A stretch of 64,000 nt of DNA from assembly GCF_000599985.1 (NCBI RefSeq), contig NZ_CP007445.1, forward strand, positions 124,001 to 188,000, read 5' to 3'. Shown one piece after another: positions 28,868 through 43,527 of the stretch (position 1 is the stretch's first letter; every line of letters begins with the position of its first letter). Both the position numbers and the translations under genes were made by a program. Below the pieces are notes generated by a model that did not search any database, had not been told where the DNA came from, and saw only the letters and a list, made by a program, of their open reading frames with translations. The DNA is from Gilliamella apicola (GTDB taxonomy: Bacteria; Pseudomonadota; Gammaproteobacteria; Enterobacterales; Orbaceae).

Positions 28868-29494
28868 ATGATTGGTTTAATCGGTCGTAAAGTGGGAATG
28901 ACACGAATCTTCACTGAAGAAGGTGTTTCTATTCCCGTCACCGTAGTAGAAGTTCAAAGCAACCGCGTTACTCAAGTTAAAACTCTTGAGAATGATGGTT
29001 ATCAAGCTATTCAGGTTACTACTGGCAGCAAAAAAGCAAGCCGCGTAAATAAACCTGAAGCAGGTCATTTCGCTAAGGCTGGCGTTGAAGCTGGTCGTGG
29101 TCTATGGGAATTCCGTTTTGAAGAAGGCGAATTTACTGTAGGTCAAAGTATTAACGTTGATATTTTCACTGACGTTAAAAAAGTTGATGTTACTGGAACA
29201 TCTAAAGGTAAAGGTTATGCTGGTGTAACTAAACGCTGGAATTTCCGTACTCAAGATGCAACTCATGGTAACTCTTTGGCACACCGTGGTCATGGCTCTA
29301 TCGGTCAAAACCAAACTCCAGGTAAAGTGTTCAAAGGTCGTAAAATGGCAGGTCACTTAGGTAATGAACGTGTAACTGTTCAAAACCTAGATATTGTGCG
29401 TGTTGATGCAGAACGTAACCTTTTATTAATTAAAGGTGCTGTTCCAGGCGCAATCAATAGTGACGTAATTGTTAAACCGGCAATCAAGGCTTAA
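28868..29494 (+). CDS. rplC: 50S ribosomal protein L3
   Basis: 208 residues, starting [19 protein letters not shown]. The loop [22 protein letters not shown] reaches the peptidyl-transferase centre; its Gln is methylated by PrmB in E. coli. It is an early assembly protein. GAGGT ribosome site. Confidence 0.98.
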   Translation: MIGLIGRKVGMTRIFTEEGVSIPVTVVEVQSNRVTQVKTLENDGYQAIQVTTGSKKASRVNKPEAGHFAKAGVEAGRGLWEFRFEEGEFTVGQSINVDIFTDVKKVDVTGTSKGKGYAGVTKRWNFRTQDATHGNSLAHRGHGSIGQNQTPGKVFKGRKMAGHLGNERVTVQNLDIVRVDAERNLLLIKGAVPGAINSDVIVKPAIKA

Positions 29495-29510
29495 CGTCGA
29501 GGAGATAGAG

Positions 29511-30113
29511 ATGGAATTAGTAGTAAAAGACGCGCAAGCGCTTTCTGTTTCCGAAACTACCTTCGGACGTGAGTTTAATGAAGCGTTAGTTCACCAAGTA
29601 GTTGTTGCTTATGCATCTGCTGCTCGTCAAGGCTCTCGCGCACAAAAAACTCGTGCAGAAATCGCTGGTTCAGGTAAAAAACCATGGCGTCAAAAAGGCA
29701 CAGGTCGTGCTCGTTCAGGTTCTATTAAGAGCCCAATCTGGCGTAGTGGTGGTGTGACATTTGCAGCAAAACCACAAGATCATAGCCAAAAAGTTAACCG
29801 TAAAATGTATCGTGGTGCATTAAAGAGCATTTTCTCTGAATTAGTGCGTCAAGAACGTTTAGTTGTGGTTGAAACATTCACTGTTGAAGCACCTAAGACT
29901 AAATTATTAACTCAGAAATTAAATGATATGAATCTTAATGATGTTCTTATTATTACATCTGATGTTGATGAAAATCTTTTCTTAGCAGCACGTAACTTAC
30001 ATAAAGTTGATGTGCGTGATGTGGCAGGTATTGATCCAGTTAGTTTGATTGCATTTGACAAAGTGGTTATCACTGTTGATGCTGTTAAACAAGTAGAGGA
30101 GATGTTAGCATGA
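29511..30113 (+). CDS. rplD: 50S ribosomal protein L4
   Basis: 200 residues. The ATG at 29511 has GGAG upstream and gives the family start MELVVKDAQ; an earlier in-frame start at 29469 lies inside rplC and is rejected. The loop [20 protein letters not shown] lines the exit tunnel. L4 is the autogenous repressor of S10 operons, fitting the leader hairpin at 28444. Confidence 0.97.
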   Translation: MELVVKDAQALSVSETTFGREFNEALVHQVVVAYASAARQGSRAQKTRAEIAGSGKKPWRQKGTGRARSGSIKSPIWRSGGVTFAAKPQDHSQKVNRKMYRGALKSIFSELVRQERLVVVETFTVEAPKTKLLTQKLNDMNLNDVLIITSDVDENLFLAARNLHKVDVRDVAGIDPVSLIAFDKVVITVDAVKQVEEMLA

Positions 30114-30412
30114 TTCGTGAAGAGCGTCTGCTTAAAGTCCTGCGAGCACCACATATTTCTGAAAAAGCATCTATTTCAATGGAAAAAACAAATACATTAG
30201 TATTGAAAGTTGCTAAAGATGCTACTAAGAGAGAGATTAAAGCCGCAGTTGAACAACTATTTGAAGTTAAAGTAGATGGCGTTAATACACTTGTTGTTAA
30301 AGGCAAAGTTAAACGTCGTGGTCAACAAATCGGTCGCCGTAGCGACTGGAAAAAAGCTTACGTTACTTTAGCAGAAGGTCAAAATTTAGACCTTGCTGGC
30401 GTCGCTGAGTAA
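30110..30412 (+). CDS. rplW: 50S ribosomal protein L23
   Basis: 100 residues: [20 protein letters not shown] and [25 protein letters not shown]. It sits at the tunnel exit, where trigger factor and SRP dock. It overlaps the rplD stop by ATGA, so translation is coupled. Confidence 0.98.
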   Translation: MIREERLLKVLRAPHISEKASISMEKTNTLVLKVAKDATKREIKAAVEQLFEVKVDGVNTLVVKGKVKRRGQQIGRRSDWKKAYVTLAEGQNLDLAGVAE

Positions 30413-31255
<843 letters not shown>

Positions 31256-31259
31256 TTAA

Positions 31260-31553
<294 letters not shown>

Positions 31554-31557
31554 GTAG

Positions 31558-31899
<342 letters not shown>

Positions 31900-31913
31900 G
31901 CTGGAGAATAGCA

Positions 31914-32651
31914 ATGGGTCAAAAAGTAAATCCAAATGGTATCCGACTAGGCATCGTCAAGCCTTGGACATCTACATGGTATTCGGGTACAAAGACATTC
32001 GCTGATAATTTAGAAAGTGATTTTAGAGTGCGTGAATTCTTGAACAAAGAATTAGCACAAGCATCAATCTCTAAGATTGTAATCGATCGTTCAGCAGAAA
32101 CTAACGTTCGCATTACTATTCACACTGCTCGTCCAGGTATTGTGATTGGTAAAAAAGGTGAGGACGTTGAAAAATTACGTAATGCCGTAGCTTCTATTGT
32201 CAATAAATATAAAGACAAGAGAGAAAAACGTGATGTTGCAGTACAAATTAATATTGCCGAAGTTCGTAAACCTGAACTTGATGCTAAATTAGTTGCTGAC
32301 AGCATTACTTCTCAGTTAGAACGCCGTGTTATGTTCCGCCGAGCTATGAAACGTGCGGTTCAAAACGCAATGAAAGCGGGTGCTAAAGGTATCAAAGTTG
32401 AAGTAAGTGGTCGTTTAGGCGGCGCTGAAATCGCTCGTAGTGAATGGTATCGTGAAGGTCGAGTACCTTTACATACATTACGTGCTGACATCGACTATGG
32501 TTTGTCTGAAGCATTAACAACCTATGGTATTATTGGTGTTAAAGTGTGGATCTTCAAAGGTGAGATCCTTGGTGGTATGGCTGCCGTTGAACAAGCAGAG
32601 AAACAACCTGCTGCTCAACCGAAAAAGCAGCGCAAAGGCCGAAAACAATAA
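31914..32651 (+). CDS. rpsC: 30S ribosomal protein S3
   Basis: 245 residues, about 12 longer than E. coli (233) owing to a longer basic C-terminal tail ([16 protein letters not shown]). The KH domain holds [14 protein letters not shown]. It lines the mRNA entry site and takes part in helicase activity. Confidence 0.98.
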   Translation: MGQKVNPNGIRLGIVKPWTSTWYSGTKTFADNLESDFRVREFLNKELAQASISKIVIDRSAETNVRITIHTARPGIVIGKKGEDVEKLRNAVASIVNKYKDKREKRDVAVQINIAEVRKPELDAKLVADSITSQLERRVMFRRAMKRAVQNAMKAGAKGIKVEVSGRLGGAEIARSEWYREGRVPLHTLRADIDYGLSEALTTYGIIGVKVWIFKGEILGGMAAVEQAEKQPAAQPKKQRKGRKQ

Positions 32652-33074
<423 letters not shown>

Positions 33075-33266
33075 ATGAAAGCAAAAGAGCTACGCGAAAA
33101 AAGCGTTGAAGAGTTAAATACTGAACTTCTTAATTTATTACGTGAGCAATTTAACTTACGTATGCAATTATCTGGGGGTCAGTTGAAACAGACTCATATG
33201 TTAAAACAAGTGCGTCGTAATATTGCACGAGTTAAAACGTTATTAACTGAGAAGGCGGGTGCGTAA
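33075..33266 (+). CDS. rpmC: 50S ribosomal protein L29
   Basis: 63 residues as in E. coli: [30 protein letters not shown]. It lies at the tunnel exit next to L23. It starts on the base after the rplP stop. Confidence 0.98.
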   Translation: MKAKELREKSVEELNTELLNLLREQFNLRMQLSGGQLKQTHMLKQVRRNIARVKTLLTEKAGA

Positions 33267-33267
33267 T

Positions 33268-33528
33268 ATGACTACTGAAGTAAAAATTCGTACTCAGCAA
33301 GGTCGTGTTATTAGCGACAAAATGGATAAATCTATTACTGTAGCTATTGAACGTAAAGTGAAGCATCCGTTATATGGTAAGTTCATTAAACGTACGACTA
33401 AATTGCATGTACATGATGAAAACAACGAGTGTGGTATTGGTGATACTGTAGAAATTAAAGAGTGTCGTCCATTATCAAAAACCAAATCTTGGACTCTTGT
33501 TCGAATCGTTGAAAAAGCGGTTAGCTAA
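33268..33528 (+). CDS. rpsQ: 30S ribosomal protein S17
   Basis: 86 residues. The ATG at 33268 (one base after the rpmC stop) gives [22 protein letters not shown]; an earlier in-frame start lies within rpmC. It binds 16S rRNA in the body. Last gene of the S10 operon, followed by a hairpin. Confidence 0.97.
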   Translation: MTTEVKIRTQQGRVISDKMDKSITVAIERKVKHPLYGKFIKRTTKLHVHDENNECGIGDTVEIKECRPLSKTKSWTLVRIVEKAVS

Positions 33529-33557
33529 TCTATTTGATTAAAAACTGCACATAATAT

Positions 33558-33584
33558 AATAAACGGCTCGACGGCCGTTTATTT
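33558..33584 (+). terminator. Terminator or attenuator between S10 and spc operons
   Basis: AATAAACGGC (33558-33567) pairs with GCCGTTTATT (33574-33583), a 10-bp stem; the tail TTATG is short on U. It lies 30 nt after rpsQ. Confidence 0.7.
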
Positions 33585-33589
33585 TATGC

Positions 33590-33625
33590 TATCCATTTTA
33601 TTTGAGTGGTGTTATACTATGCGCC
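33590..33625 (+). promoter_or_regulatory. spc operon promoter
   Basis: TTGAGTGGTGTTATACTATGCGCCCTC-type sequence (in two parts: TTGAGTGGTG and TTATACTATGCGCCCTC) strongly resembles the E. coli Pspc core as I recall it (GCGGTGTTATAATGCCGCG). The -10 is TATACT at 33613-33618; the -35 is weak. A short dyad, CACATATGTG, follows at 33628-33637. Confidence 0.65.
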
Positions 33626-33704
33626 CTCACATATGTGGGTTTTTGGTTGTCTATTCTTATCCATGGAAGTTGAGGTGGATGAAGGTAGATTAGACAATAA
33701 TTAA

Positions 33705-34094
<390 letters not shown>

Positions 34095-34104
34095 GGAGCG
34101 GGTA

Positions 34105-34419
34105 ATGGCAGCGAAAATCCGTCGAGAAGATGAAGTTATCGTGTTAACTGGTAAAGATAAAGGTAAACGCGGTAAAGTAAGAAGCGTTTTGTCTACTGGC
34201 AAAGTGATTGTTGAAGGTATTAATTTGGTGAAAAAACACCAAAAACCTGTACCTGCATTAAATCAAGATGGTGGAATTGTTGAGAAAGAAGCAGCTATTA
34301 ATGTTTCTAACGTAGCAATTTTCAACCCAGCTACAGGCAAAGCAGATCGCGTAGGCTTTCGTATTGAAGATGGCAAAAAAGTCCGTTTTTATAAGTCTAC
34401 TAATGAATTAATCAAATAA
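34105..34419 (+). CDS. rplX: 50S ribosomal protein L24
   Basis: 104 residues as in E. coli. The KOW motif is in [21 protein letters not shown]. It is an assembly initiator of the 50S subunit near the tunnel exit. Confidence 0.98.
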   Translation: MAAKIRREDEVIVLTGKDKGKRGKVRSVLSTGKVIVEGINLVKKHQKPVPALNQDGGIVEKEAAINVSNVAIFNPATGKADRVGFRIEDGKKVRFYKSTNELIK

Positions 34420-34436
34420 GTAATTTGGAGTGTACG

Positions 34437-34976
34437 ATGGCGAAACTGCATGATTACTACAAAGCACAGGTAGTAAATAAACTGCAAGAACAGTTTGGCT
34501 ACAAATCTGTCATGCAAGTCCCTCGGATCGAAAAGATCACCTTGAATATGGGTGTGGGTGAAGCAATTACTGATAAAAAATTATTAGATAATGCTGTTGC
34601 AGATTTAGCTGCAATCAGTGGTCAAAAACCACTAGTCACTAAAGCACGCAAATCAGTTGCTGGTTTTAAAATCCGTCAAGGGTATCCTATTGGTTGTAAA
34701 GTCACTTTACGTGGCGAACGCATGTGGGAATTTTTTGAACGTCTAGTTTATATTGCTCTTCCTCGTACTCGAGATTTTCGTGGTTTAAGCGCAAAATCTT
34801 TCGATGGTCGTGGTAACTATAGCATGGGTGTTCGTGAACAAATCGTTTTCCCTGAAATCGATTATGATAAAGTTGATCGTGTTCGTGGTTTAGATATTAC
34901 TATCACTACTACTGCACAATCAGATGAAGAAGGCCGAGCTTTATTATCTGCCTTTAACTTCCCATTTCGTAAGTAA
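34437..34976 (+). CDS. rplE: 50S ribosomal protein L5
   Basis: 179 residues as in E. coli. The ATG at 34437 (AKLHDYYK) has TTGGAG upstream; a start four codons earlier has no ribosome site. It binds 5S rRNA and the P-site tRNA. In E. coli the S8 repressor target is in this start region; I did not verify the fold here. Confidence 0.97.
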   Translation: MAKLHDYYKAQVVNKLQEQFGYKSVMQVPRIEKITLNMGVGEAITDKKLLDNAVADLAAISGQKPLVTKARKSVAGFKIRQGYPIGCKVTLRGERMWEFFERLVYIALPRTRDFRGLSAKSFDGRGNYSMGVREQIVFPEIDYDKVDRVRGLDITITTTAQSDEEGRALLSAFNFPFRK

Positions 34977-34987
34977 GGTAGGGCATA

Positions 34988-35293
34988 ATGGCTAAACAAT
35001 CAATGATTGAACGCGACAAAAAACGCGTAAAGCTAGCAGAAAAATATTTTGCAAAGCGTCAAGAATTAAAAGCGATTATCTCTGATCTTAATGCATCAGA
35101 TGAAGATCGTTGGAATGCAGTGCTTAAATTGCAAACGCTTCCTCGTGATTCTAGTCCATCACGTCAACGTCGTCGTTGTCGTCAAACTGGTCGTCCTCAT
35201 GGCGTCCTTCGTAAGTTTGGTTTAAGCCGTATTAAGGTTCGTGAATCAGCCATGCGTGGTGAGATTCCTGGTCTTAAAAAGGCAAGTTGGTAA
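34988..35293 (+). CDS. rpsN: 30S ribosomal protein S14 (zinc-free type)
   Basis: 101 residues as in E. coli, the C-minus form without CxxC zinc knuckles: [38 protein letters not shown]. Confidence 0.98.
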   Translation: MAKQSMIERDKKRVKLAEKYFAKRQELKAIISDLNASDEDRWNAVLKLQTLPRDSSPSRQRRRCRQTGRPHGVLRKFGLSRIKVRESAMRGEIPGLKKASW

Positions 35294-35310
35294 TCAGGGG
35301 AGTGTTATAG

Positions 35311-35703
<393 letters not shown>

Positions 35704-35714
35704 GGGAGAAAAAA

Positions 35715-36248
35715 ATGTCTCGTGTTGCAAAAGCACCTGTCGTTGTTCCTGCTGGCGTAGAGGTAAAACTCAATGGTCAGGTAATTACGATTAAAGGTAA
35801 AAATGGCGAGTTATCTCGCACAATAAATGATGCTGTTGTAATTAATCAAGAAGAAGGTCAAATTAAATTTGGTCCTCGTGATGGCTTTGCAGATGCTTGG
35901 GCTCAGGCTGGAACTGCACGTGCATTGGTTAATTCAATGGTTATTGGTGTTACTGAAGGTTTTACTAAAAAACTTCAGTTAGTTGGTGTCGGCTATCGTG
36001 CACAAGTTAAAGGTAATGCGATTGGTTTATCTCTTGGATATTCTCATCCAATTGAACATGAATTACCAGCTGGCGTAAAAGCTGAATGTCCTTCACAAAC
36101 TGAAATCGTACTAACAAGTGCTGATAAACAGTTAATTGGACAAGTTGCAGCAGATATCCGTGCTTATCGTCGTCCTGAACCTTATAAAGGTAAAGGTGTT
36201 CGTTACGCAGATGAAGTTGTGCGTACTAAAGAAGCTAAGAAAAAGTAA
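35715..36248 (+). CDS. rplF: 50S ribosomal protein L6
   Basis: 177 residues as in E. coli: [20 protein letters not shown], with the C-terminal [19 protein letters not shown]. It lies near the GTPase centre. Confidence 0.98.
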   Translation: MSRVAKAPVVVPAGVEVKLNGQVITIKGKNGELSRTINDAVVINQEEGQIKFGPRDGFADAWAQAGTARALVNSMVIGVTEGFTKKLQLVGVGYRAQVKGNAIGLSLGYSHPIEHELPAGVKAECPSQTEIVLTSADKQLIGQVAADIRAYRRPEPYKGKGVRYADEVVRTKEAKKK

Positions 36249-36257
36249 GGTAACACT

Positions 36258-36611
36258 ATGGATAAGAAATCAGCTCGTATCCGTCGTGCAACTAAAGCGC
36301 GTCGCAAGATGCATGAACTACTTGCAACTCGCTTGGTGGTTCACCGCACTCCGCGTCATATTTATGCGCAGATTATCGCACCAAACGGATCAGAAGTACT
36401 GGCAGCAGCTTCTACACTAGAAAAAGCTATCAGTGAAAGTTTAAAATACACTGGAAACAAAGATGCAGCGGCAGCAGTTGGTAAAGCAATTGCAGAACGT
36501 GCATTAGCGAAAGATATCAAAGAAGTTTCATTTGATCGTTCAGGTTTCCAATATCATGGTCGAGTTCAGGCGCTAGCAGATGCTGCTCGCGAAGCTGGCC
36601 TACAGTTCTAA
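36258..36611 (+). CDS. rplR: 50S ribosomal protein L18
   Basis: 117 residues as in E. coli: [67 protein letters not shown]. It binds 5S rRNA with L5. Confidence 0.98.
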   Translation: MDKKSARIRRATKARRKMHELLATRLVVHRTPRHIYAQIIAPNGSEVLAAASTLEKAISESLKYTGNKDAAAAVGKAIAERALAKDIKEVSFDRSGFQYHGRVQALADAAREAGLQF

Positions 36612-36616
36612 GGTAG

Positions 36617-37126
<510 letters not shown>

Positions 37127-37132
37127 TTAGCC

Positions 37133-37312
37133 ATGGCAAAAACAATTAAAATTACACAAACTCGTAGTTCTATTGGTCGTCTACCGAAGCATAAAGCAAC
37201 GTTAGTTGGTCTAGGATTACGTCGTATTGGTCATACTGTTGAACGTGAGGATACTCCTGCGATTCGCGGTATGGTAAACCAAGTTTATTACATGGTTAAA
37301 GTTGAGGAGTAA
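37133..37312 (+). CDS. rpmD: 50S ribosomal protein L30
   Basis: 59 residues, equal to E. coli: [35 protein letters not shown]. Read directly: ATG at 37133 (6 nt after rpsE), stop TAA at 37310-37312, 5 nt before rplO. Confidence 0.97.
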   Translation: MAKTIKITQTRSSIGRLPKHKATLVGLGLRRIGHTVEREDTPAIRGMVNQVYYMVKVEE

Positions 37313-37317
37313 TAGTA

Positions 37318-37752
37318 ATGCGTTTAAATACTTTATCTCCTGCTGAAGGTTCAAAGCATGCACCTAAACGTGTAGGTCGAGGCATTGGTTCTGGATTAGG
37401 TAAAACTGGTACTCGTGGTGTTAAAGGTCAAAAATCTCGTTCAGGTGGCGGCGTACGTCGTGGCTTTGAAGGTGGTCAAATGCCTTTATATCGTCGTTTA
37501 CCAAAATTTGGTTTTACCTCACGTAAAGCTCAAGTTACAGCTCAAGTTCGTCTTTCAGATTTAATGAAAGTTGAAGGTGATATTGTTGACCTAAATAGCT
37601 TAAAAGTCGCTAATGTGATTAATTCACAAATCGAATATGCAAAAATTATGTTATCTGGTGAAGTAACTAAACCTGTAACTGTTCGCGGTATTCGAGTGAC
37701 TAAGGGTGCTAAAGCTGCAATTGAAGCTGCTGGCGGAAAAATTGAGGAATAA
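37318..37752 (+). CDS. rplO: 50S ribosomal protein L15
   Basis: 144 residues as in E. coli: [20 protein letters not shown], the glycine/arginine-rich [23 protein letters not shown], and a globular C-terminal domain. It is a late assembly protein of the 50S subunit. GAGGAG ribosome site within the rpmD end. Confidence 0.98.
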   Translation: MRLNTLSPAEGSKHAPKRVGRGIGSGLGKTGTRGVKGQKSRSGGGVRRGFEGGQMPLYRRLPKFGFTSRKAQVTAQVRLSDLMKVEGDIVDLNSLKVANVINSQIEYAKIMLSGEVTKPVTVRGIRVTKGAKAAIEAAGGKIEE

Positions 37753-37760
37753 TTAGAAAG

Positions 37761-39101
37761 ATGGCAAAGCAACCAGGATTAGATTTTCAAAGTACACGAG
37801 GCGGTAGCGGCGAGCTTAAAAGACGTTTATTATTTGTGCTTTTAGCGCTTATTGTTTTCCGTCTTGGTTCTTACGTTCCGGTTCCTGGTATTGATACTAA
37901 AGCGTTATCGGACTTACTAGAACAAGCATCATCTAATGGTATTGTTGGTATGTTCAATATGTTCTCTGGTGGTGCTTTAAGCCGTGCTTCAATTTTTGCT
38001 TTAGGGATAATGCCTTATATTTCTGCATCAATTATTGTGCAATTATTAACGGCCATTAGCCCTAAACTTGCAGAATTGAAGAAAGAAGGTGAGTCAGGTC
38101 GTAAAAAAATTAGTCAATACACTCGTTATGGCACATTAGCTTTGGCGATGGTACAAGCTGTTGGTATTGCGACTGGTTTACCTAATATTCCTGGTTATGG
38201 TCAAGTTGTCATTGATCCAGGATTTTCTTTCTATTTTATTGCATCGGTTAGCTTAGTTACTGGCACTATGTTTCTTATGTGGCTGGGTGAACAGATCACG
38301 GAACGCGGTGTAGGTAATGGTATTTCAATCATTATCTTTGCTGGTATCGTTGCAGGTCTTCCTCATGCAATCTATGAAACGATTGAACAAGCTCGTTCTG
38401 GTTCATTGCATCCGATTTTATTATTAGTCGTTGCAGCATTAGTGGTTGGTGTGACTTATTTTGTTGTGTTTGTTGAACGTGGTCAACGTCGTATCGTTGT
38501 TAATTATGCTCAACGTCAACAAGGTCGTAGAGTTTACGCGGCACAAAGTACGCATTTACCATTAAAGATCAATATGGCGGGTGTTATCCCTGCAATATTT
38601 GCTTCAACAATTGTTATGTTACCATCGATGATGGCTTCTTGGTTTCAAGGAGATGGTGAAGGGTGGAGATATATCATTGTTCTTATTGGACAATACTTCT
38701 CTCATGACCAACCATTATATATAATCTTTTTTGCAGCAGCGATTATCTTCTTTTGTTTCTTTTATACGGCGTTGGTTTTCAACCCAAGAGAAACAGCAGA
38801 TCAGCTAAAAAAATCTGGTGCATTTATTCCAGGTATCCGTCCAGGTGAACAAACATCTAAATATATCGACAAAGTAATGACTCGTTTAACGCTGGTTGGC
38901 GCAATCTACATTACTTTTGTATGTTTGGTTCCAATGTTTATGACAAGTGCAATGAAAGTTCCGGTTCAATTTGGTGGAACTTCTTTATTAATTGTGGTTG
39001 TTGTAATCATGGATTTTATGGCACAAGTACAGACTTTAATGATGCCAAATCGTTATGAGTCAGTGTTAAAGAAAGCGAATCTTAAAGGCTACGGCCGATA
39101 A
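37761..39101 (+). CDS. secY: Protein translocase subunit SecY
   Basis: 446 residues (E. coli 443), ten membrane segments. Start [20 protein letters not shown], first helix [21 protein letters not shown], plug region [22 protein letters not shown], and cytosolic loop [16 protein letters not shown]. It forms the SecYEG channel. It is embedded in the spc operon between rplO and rpmJ as in E. coli. Confidence 0.98.
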   Translation: MAKQPGLDFQSTRGGSGELKRRLLFVLLALIVFRLGSYVPVPGIDTKALSDLLEQASSNGIVGMFNMFSGGALSRASIFALGIMPYISASIIVQLLTAISPKLAELKKEGESGRKKISQYTRYGTLALAMVQAVGIATGLPNIPGYGQVVIDPGFSFYFIASVSLVTGTMFLMWLGEQITERGVGNGISIIIFAGIVAGLPHAIYETIEQARSGSLHPILLLVVAALVVGVTYFVVFVERGQRRIVVNYAQRQQGRRVYAAQSTHLPLKINMAGVIPAIFASTIVMLPSMMASWFQGDGEGWRYIIVLIGQYFSHDQPLYIIFFAAAIIFFCFFYTALVFNPRETADQLKKSGAFIPGIRPGEQTSKYIDKVMTRLTLVGAIYITFVCLVPMFMTSAMKVPVQFGGTSLLIVVVVIMDFMAQVQTLMMPNRYESVLKKANLKGYGR

Positions 39102-39127
39102 GTTAGCCAGAAGTTACGGAGAAAAAC

Positions 39128-39241
39128 ATGAAAGTTCGTGCTTCAGTCAAGAAATTATGCAGAAATTGTAAAATCATTAAACGTAATGGCATTGTTCGTG
39201 TTATTTGCGTTGAAGGTAAACATAAACAACGTCAAGGCTAA
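39128..39241 (+). CDS. rpmJ: 50S ribosomal protein L36 (zinc-binding type)
   Basis: 37 residues read directly from ATG 39128 to TAA 39239-39241: [18 protein letters not shown]. The zinc ligands C11, C14, C27 and H32 are all present, so this is the zinc-containing paralogue. GGAG precedes the start. Last gene of the spc operon. Confidence 0.97.
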   Translation: MKVRASVKKLCRNCKIIKRNGIVRVICVEGKHKQRQG

Positions 39242-39266
39242 TTAGTTGGTCGCGAAGTTGTAACTT

Positions 39267-39294
39267 TTGCATATTTTACTTGCCAAAGTATAGT
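39267..39294 (+). promoter_or_regulatory. Candidate alpha operon promoter
   Basis: TTGCAT (39267-39272), 16-bp spacer, TATAGT (39289-39294), in the gap between rpmJ and rpsM. Confidence 0.55.
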
Positions 39295-39297
39295 AAA

Positions 39298-39316
39298 GCT
39301 GGCTAGAATAGCCAGC
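39298..39316 (+). promoter_or_regulatory. Leader hairpin upstream of the S4 pseudoknot
   Basis: GCTGGCTA-GAA-TAGCCAGC is a perfect 8-bp stem. The same hairpin is present, with one loop change, in the E. coli alpha leader as I remember it. No U run follows, so it is more likely an RNA fold than a terminator. Confidence 0.65.
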
Positions 39317-39330
39317 CTAAATTTATTTGT

Positions 39331-39413
39331 AAAATCGCTGTTTGAGTATCCTGAAAACGGGCTTTTCAGTATAGTGATTTTACTAAACATTAACAATAAA
39401 GGAGTGCATAGTG
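39331..39413 (+). promoter_or_regulatory. Alpha operon ribosome-binding-site pseudoknot (S4 target)
   Basis: AAAATC (39331-39336) can pair with GATTTT (39376-39381), enclosing the highly conserved stretch TTTGAGTATCCTGAAAACGG then GCTTTTCAG (39341-39369), which matches the E. coli alpha leader. It runs into GGAGTGCATA and the GTG start of rpsM. In E. coli S4 binds this pseudoknot to repress translation of S13, S11, S4 and L17. The match is from memory; pairing was drawn by hand. Confidence 0.8.
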
Positions 39414-39767
39414 GCCCGTATAGCAGGCATTAACATTCCTGATCAGCAACATGCTGTAATTGCATTACAAGCAATTTATGGTATCGGAAATACCCGCGCT
39501 AAGACAATTTGTGCTGAAGCTGGTATTCCAGAACATGTTAAGATCAGAGAACTATCTGAAGATCAGATTGAAAAGTTACGTGAACAAGTCGCTAAATTCA
39601 CAGTTGAAGGTGATTTGCGTCGTGAAGTAACTATGAGTATCAAGCGTTTATTAGACCTTGGTTGTTATCGTGGCATGCGTCACCGTCGTGGACTTCCGGT
39701 TCGTGGTCAACGCACTAAGACTAACGCTCGTACCCGTAAGGGACCGCGTAAGCCAATCAAGAAATAA
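39411..39767 (+). CDS. rpsM: 30S ribosomal protein S13
   Basis: 118 residues as in E. coli, with the same GTG start inside the S4-regulated leader: [40 protein letters not shown]. It contacts the P-site tRNA and bridges to the 50S subunit. Confidence 0.98.
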   Translation: MARIAGINIPDQQHAVIALQAIYGIGNTRAKTICAEAGIPEHVKIRELSEDQIEKLREQVAKFTVEGDLRREVTMSIKRLLDLGCYRGMRHRRGLPVRGQRTKTNARTRKGPRKPIKK

Positions 39768-39782
39768 TTGAGGTATAATTAA

Positions 39783-40172
<390 letters not shown>

Positions 40173-40196
40173 TTTTATTAAACATTGAATGTTTAG

Positions 40197-40835
<639 letters not shown>

Positions 40836-40860
40836 AGTTTAGCACTTAAGAGAGGACATA

Positions 40861-41850
40861 ATGCAGGGTTCTGTAACAGAGTTTTTAAAACCTCACCTAG
40901 TTGATGTTGTTCAATACAGTCAAACTCATGCTAAAGTGACTTTAGAGCCACTTGAGCGTGGTTTTGGTCATACTTTAGGTAATGCACTACGCCGCATTTT
41001 ATTATCATCTATGCCGGGACATGCAGTAACCGAAGTTGAAATTGACGGTGTTCTGCATGAGTACAGTACTAAAGAAGGCGTTCAAGAAGATGTGCTTGAT
41101 ATTTTGCTTAATTTAAAAAAATTAGCGGTTCGAGTGCATAATAAAGATGATGTTATGCTGACTTTAAATAAATCAGGAGTTGGTGCTGTTACTGCATCAG
41201 ATATCACTCATGACGGTGATGTTGAAATTGTTAATCCTGATTTAGTAATTTGTCATCTTACTGATGCCAATGCTTCAATTAGTATGCGTATTCGTGTACA
41301 ACGAGGACGTGGTTATGTCCCTGCTTCTGCTCGTGTCAAGTCAGAAGATGAAGATCGACCAATTGGTCGTTTGTTAGTTGACGCATGTTATAGTCCTGTT
41401 GAGCGTATCGCTTATTCTGTCGATGCTGCTCGTGTAGAACAGCGTACAGATTTAGACAAACTTGTTATCGATATGGAAACTAATGGTACTATCGATCCTG
41501 AAGAGTCTATTCGTCGTGCATCAACAATTTTGGCTGAACAACTTGAAGCTTTCGTTGATCTACGTGATGTACGTCAACCAGAAGTTAAAGAAGATAAACC
41601 GGAGTTCGATCCAATTCTTTTACGTCCAGTAGATGATTTGGAATTAACCGTTCGGTCTGCTAATTGCTTAAAAGCAGAAGCAGTTCATTATATTGGTGAT
41701 TTAGTGCAACGTACTGAAGTTGAGTTACTAAAAACTCCTAATCTTGGTAAGAAATCACTTACTGAAATTAAGGATGTGCTCGCATCTCGTGGTTTATCTT
41801 TAGGCATGCGTCTTGAGAATTGGCCACCGGCAAGTATTGTTGAAGACTAA
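40861..41850 (+). CDS. rpoA: RNA polymerase alpha subunit
   Basis: 329 residues as in E. coli. The N-terminal dimerisation domain has [20 protein letters not shown]; the C-terminal domain has [25 protein letters not shown] and [22 protein letters not shown], which contact UP elements and activators. It lies between rpsD and rplQ. Confidence 0.98.
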   Translation: MQGSVTEFLKPHLVDVVQYSQTHAKVTLEPLERGFGHTLGNALRRILLSSMPGHAVTEVEIDGVLHEYSTKEGVQEDVLDILLNLKKLAVRVHNKDDVMLTLNKSGVGAVTASDITHDGDVEIVNPDLVICHLTDANASISMRIRVQRGRGYVPASARVKSEDEDRPIGRLLVDACYSPVERIAYSVDAARVEQRTDLDKLVIDMETNGTIDPEESIRRASTILAEQLEAFVDLRDVRQPEVKEDKPEFDPILLRPVDDLELTVRSANCLKAEAVHYIGDLVQRTEVELLKTPNLGKKSLTEIKDVLASRGLSLGMRLENWPPASIVED

Positions 41851-41877
41851 GATAAAATTTATAAGAAGGATAAAGTT

Positions 41878-42267
41878 ATGCGCCATCGTAAAAGTGGTCG
41901 TCAACTGAACCGAAATAGCAGCCATCGTCAAGCAATGTTTCGTAACATGACTAGTTCACTTGTTGAACATGAAATCATCAAAACTACATTGCCTAAAGCA
42001 AAAGAGTTGCGTCGTGTTGTTGAACCGTTAATTACGCTAGCCAAAAGCGATAGCGTAGCTAATCGCCGTTTGGCATTTGCTCGTATCCGTGATAAAGATA
42101 CAGTGAAAAAATTATTTTCAGATTTAGGTCCACGTTTTGCTACCCGTCCTGGCGGTTATGTACGCATTCTAAAATGTGGTTTCCGTGATGGAGATAATGC
42201 TCCAATGGCTTATATTGAATTAGTTGATCGCCCTGCGGTAGAAGAAGCAGAAGCAGCAGCTGAGTAA
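41878..42267 (+). CDS. rplQ: 50S ribosomal protein L17
   Basis: 129 residues: [40 protein letters not shown]. Last gene of the alpha operon; a strong terminator follows 20 nt later. The Glu/Ala-rich C-terminus is a little longer than in E. coli (127 aa). Confidence 0.98.
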   Translation: MRHRKSGRQLNRNSSHRQAMFRNMTSSLVEHEIIKTTLPKAKELRRVVEPLITLAKSDSVANRRLAFARIRDKDTVKKLFSDLGPRFATRPGGYVRILKCGFRDGDNAPMAYIELVDRPAVEEAEAAAE

Positions 42268-42286
42268 TTATAAAATCATTGTGTAC

Positions 42287-42312
42287 AAAAACCGGCTATA
42301 TGCCGGTTTTTT
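42287..42312 (+). terminator. Terminator of the alpha operon
   Basis: AAAACCGGC-TATAT-GCCGGTTTT (42288-42310) with a T run, directly after rplQ. Confidence 0.93.
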
Positions 42313-42433
42313 ATTAGTAAAATAAATTATTTGTTTTATAAGAGATTTAATCCTTAAGTAATGACTTATTAACTTTATTATTAATTTTTAAGTTAGAAAT
42401 TAAAAGGGAATCACTATAAAATACAGTAATATA

Positions 42434-42637
42434 TTAATAATGTGGCGGCGGGGTCTCTTCAGACAAGCTAGCAATATTTGATACTTGTGTAGCTTGAAGT
42501 TTTTGCGATAACAATGTTAATTGTTCTTTAAGTTTACTGATATCAGATTGTAGATTAACCACCATCTGATTTAATTCTTCAATGGTCATTTCTTGGAATG
42601 CAACTTTTGTTTCTAGTAATTCTAATTGATGTTTCAT
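42434..42637 (-). CDS. slyX: SlyX family protein
   Basis: 67 residues of mostly coiled-coil ([35 protein letters not shown]), ending in the family-typical PPPHY. Function unknown. In E. coli it is next to slyD; here radC separates the two on the same strand. Confidence 0.9.
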   Translation of the reverse strand: MKHQLELLETKVAFQEMTIEELNQMVVNLQSDISKLKEQLTLLSQKLQATQVSNIASLSEETPPPHY

Positions 42638-42688
42638 AAAGTGTTTTTGTAGATTCTATTCAGTTTTTCATATTGTAAGCAAAAAGGT

Positions 42689-43360
42689 CTATGAAATCCA
42701 TCCACGTTCGGCAAAAGATACGTATTCTCCTTTACCTATTACAAGATGATCAACAATTCGGATATCAATTAATTCACAAACTTGCTCTATTTTTTGAGTT
42801 AATATGCGATCAGCCTGACTTGGCTCAGCCATACCGGATGGATGATTATGTGCTAAAATCAAACCTGCAGCATTATGTTGTAATGCTCGTCTAGCAACTT
42901 CCCGTGGATGTACTTCGACACAATTATAGGTACCAACAAACATTTCTTCAGATGTAATCACCTGATTTTGATTATTTAAAAAAACTACCATAAAAATCTC
43001 ACGATCTTTATTCGCTAATCGACTAGCCAAGTAATGATGTGTTAAGGATGGGGAAGAAAGAAAGTTTTCGTTTGCCATTTTAACTTTAAGGTATCTATGT
43101 GAAAGTTCAATGACTGCTTTTAATTGTGTGTATTTTACTGTTCCTAATCCATTTTTTTTACAAAATTCACTATGACTTGCATTAATTACATTATACAAAG
43201 AACCAAATTCACTTAATAATTTTTGGGATAACTGTAAAACAGGTAAATTTCGAGTACCTGTACGTAAAAATAACGCTAGTAATTCAGCATCACTTAAGGT
43301 TTCTACTCCAAATCTTAAAAGTTTTTCTCTGGGCATTAATGTTGTAGGTAGCGAAGACAT
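42689..43360 (-). CDS. radC: RadC family (JAB/MPN domain) protein
   Basis: 223 residues. An N-terminal HhH-like region precedes a JAMM metal site: EVHPREVARRALQHNAAGLILAHNHPSGMAEPSQADR. The name came from a DNA-repair phenotype that was later withdrawn; the real role is unclear. The ATG at 43360 has AGGAAT upstream; the open frame begins at a TTG seven codons earlier. Confidence 0.92.
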   Translation of the reverse strand: MSSLPTTLMPREKLLRFGVETLSDAELLALFLRTGTRNLPVLQLSQKLLSEFGSLYNVINASHSEFCKKNGLGTVKYTQLKAVIELSHRYLKVKMANENFLSSPSLTHHYLASRLANKDREIFMVVFLNNQNQVITSEEMFVGTYNCVEVHPREVARRALQHNAAGLILAHNHPSGMAEPSQADRILTQKIEQVCELIDIRIVDHLVIGKGEYVSFAERGWIS

Positions 43361-43479
43361 AATACAATTCCTATTATTCAAAACTGAATTATTGATGGAA
43401 TAATAAATAAGATAAAATAATCAGTAGAAATATTATGAATTACTTCACAAAAAATTGACAAATTTTGCTCTATACAAAA

Positions 43480-43499
43480 AAAGCGCCTAATGGCGCTTT
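43480..43499 (-). terminator. Terminator of slyD
   Basis: AAAGCGCC-TAAT-GGCGCTTT (43480-43499). On the minus strand it is followed by a long T run (A run at 43475-43482 on the plus strand), 28 nt after slyD. Confidence 0.92.
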
Positions 43500-43527
43500 A
43501 GAAAAATTATAATCGTTATCGAAAAAA

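Noticed and set aside
33628-33646. CACATATGTG dyad followed by GGGTTTTTGG as a terminator before rplN
   Set aside because: It lies just after the spc promoter, the stem is short, and read-through is required for the operon; it could be an attenuator, but nothing supports that.
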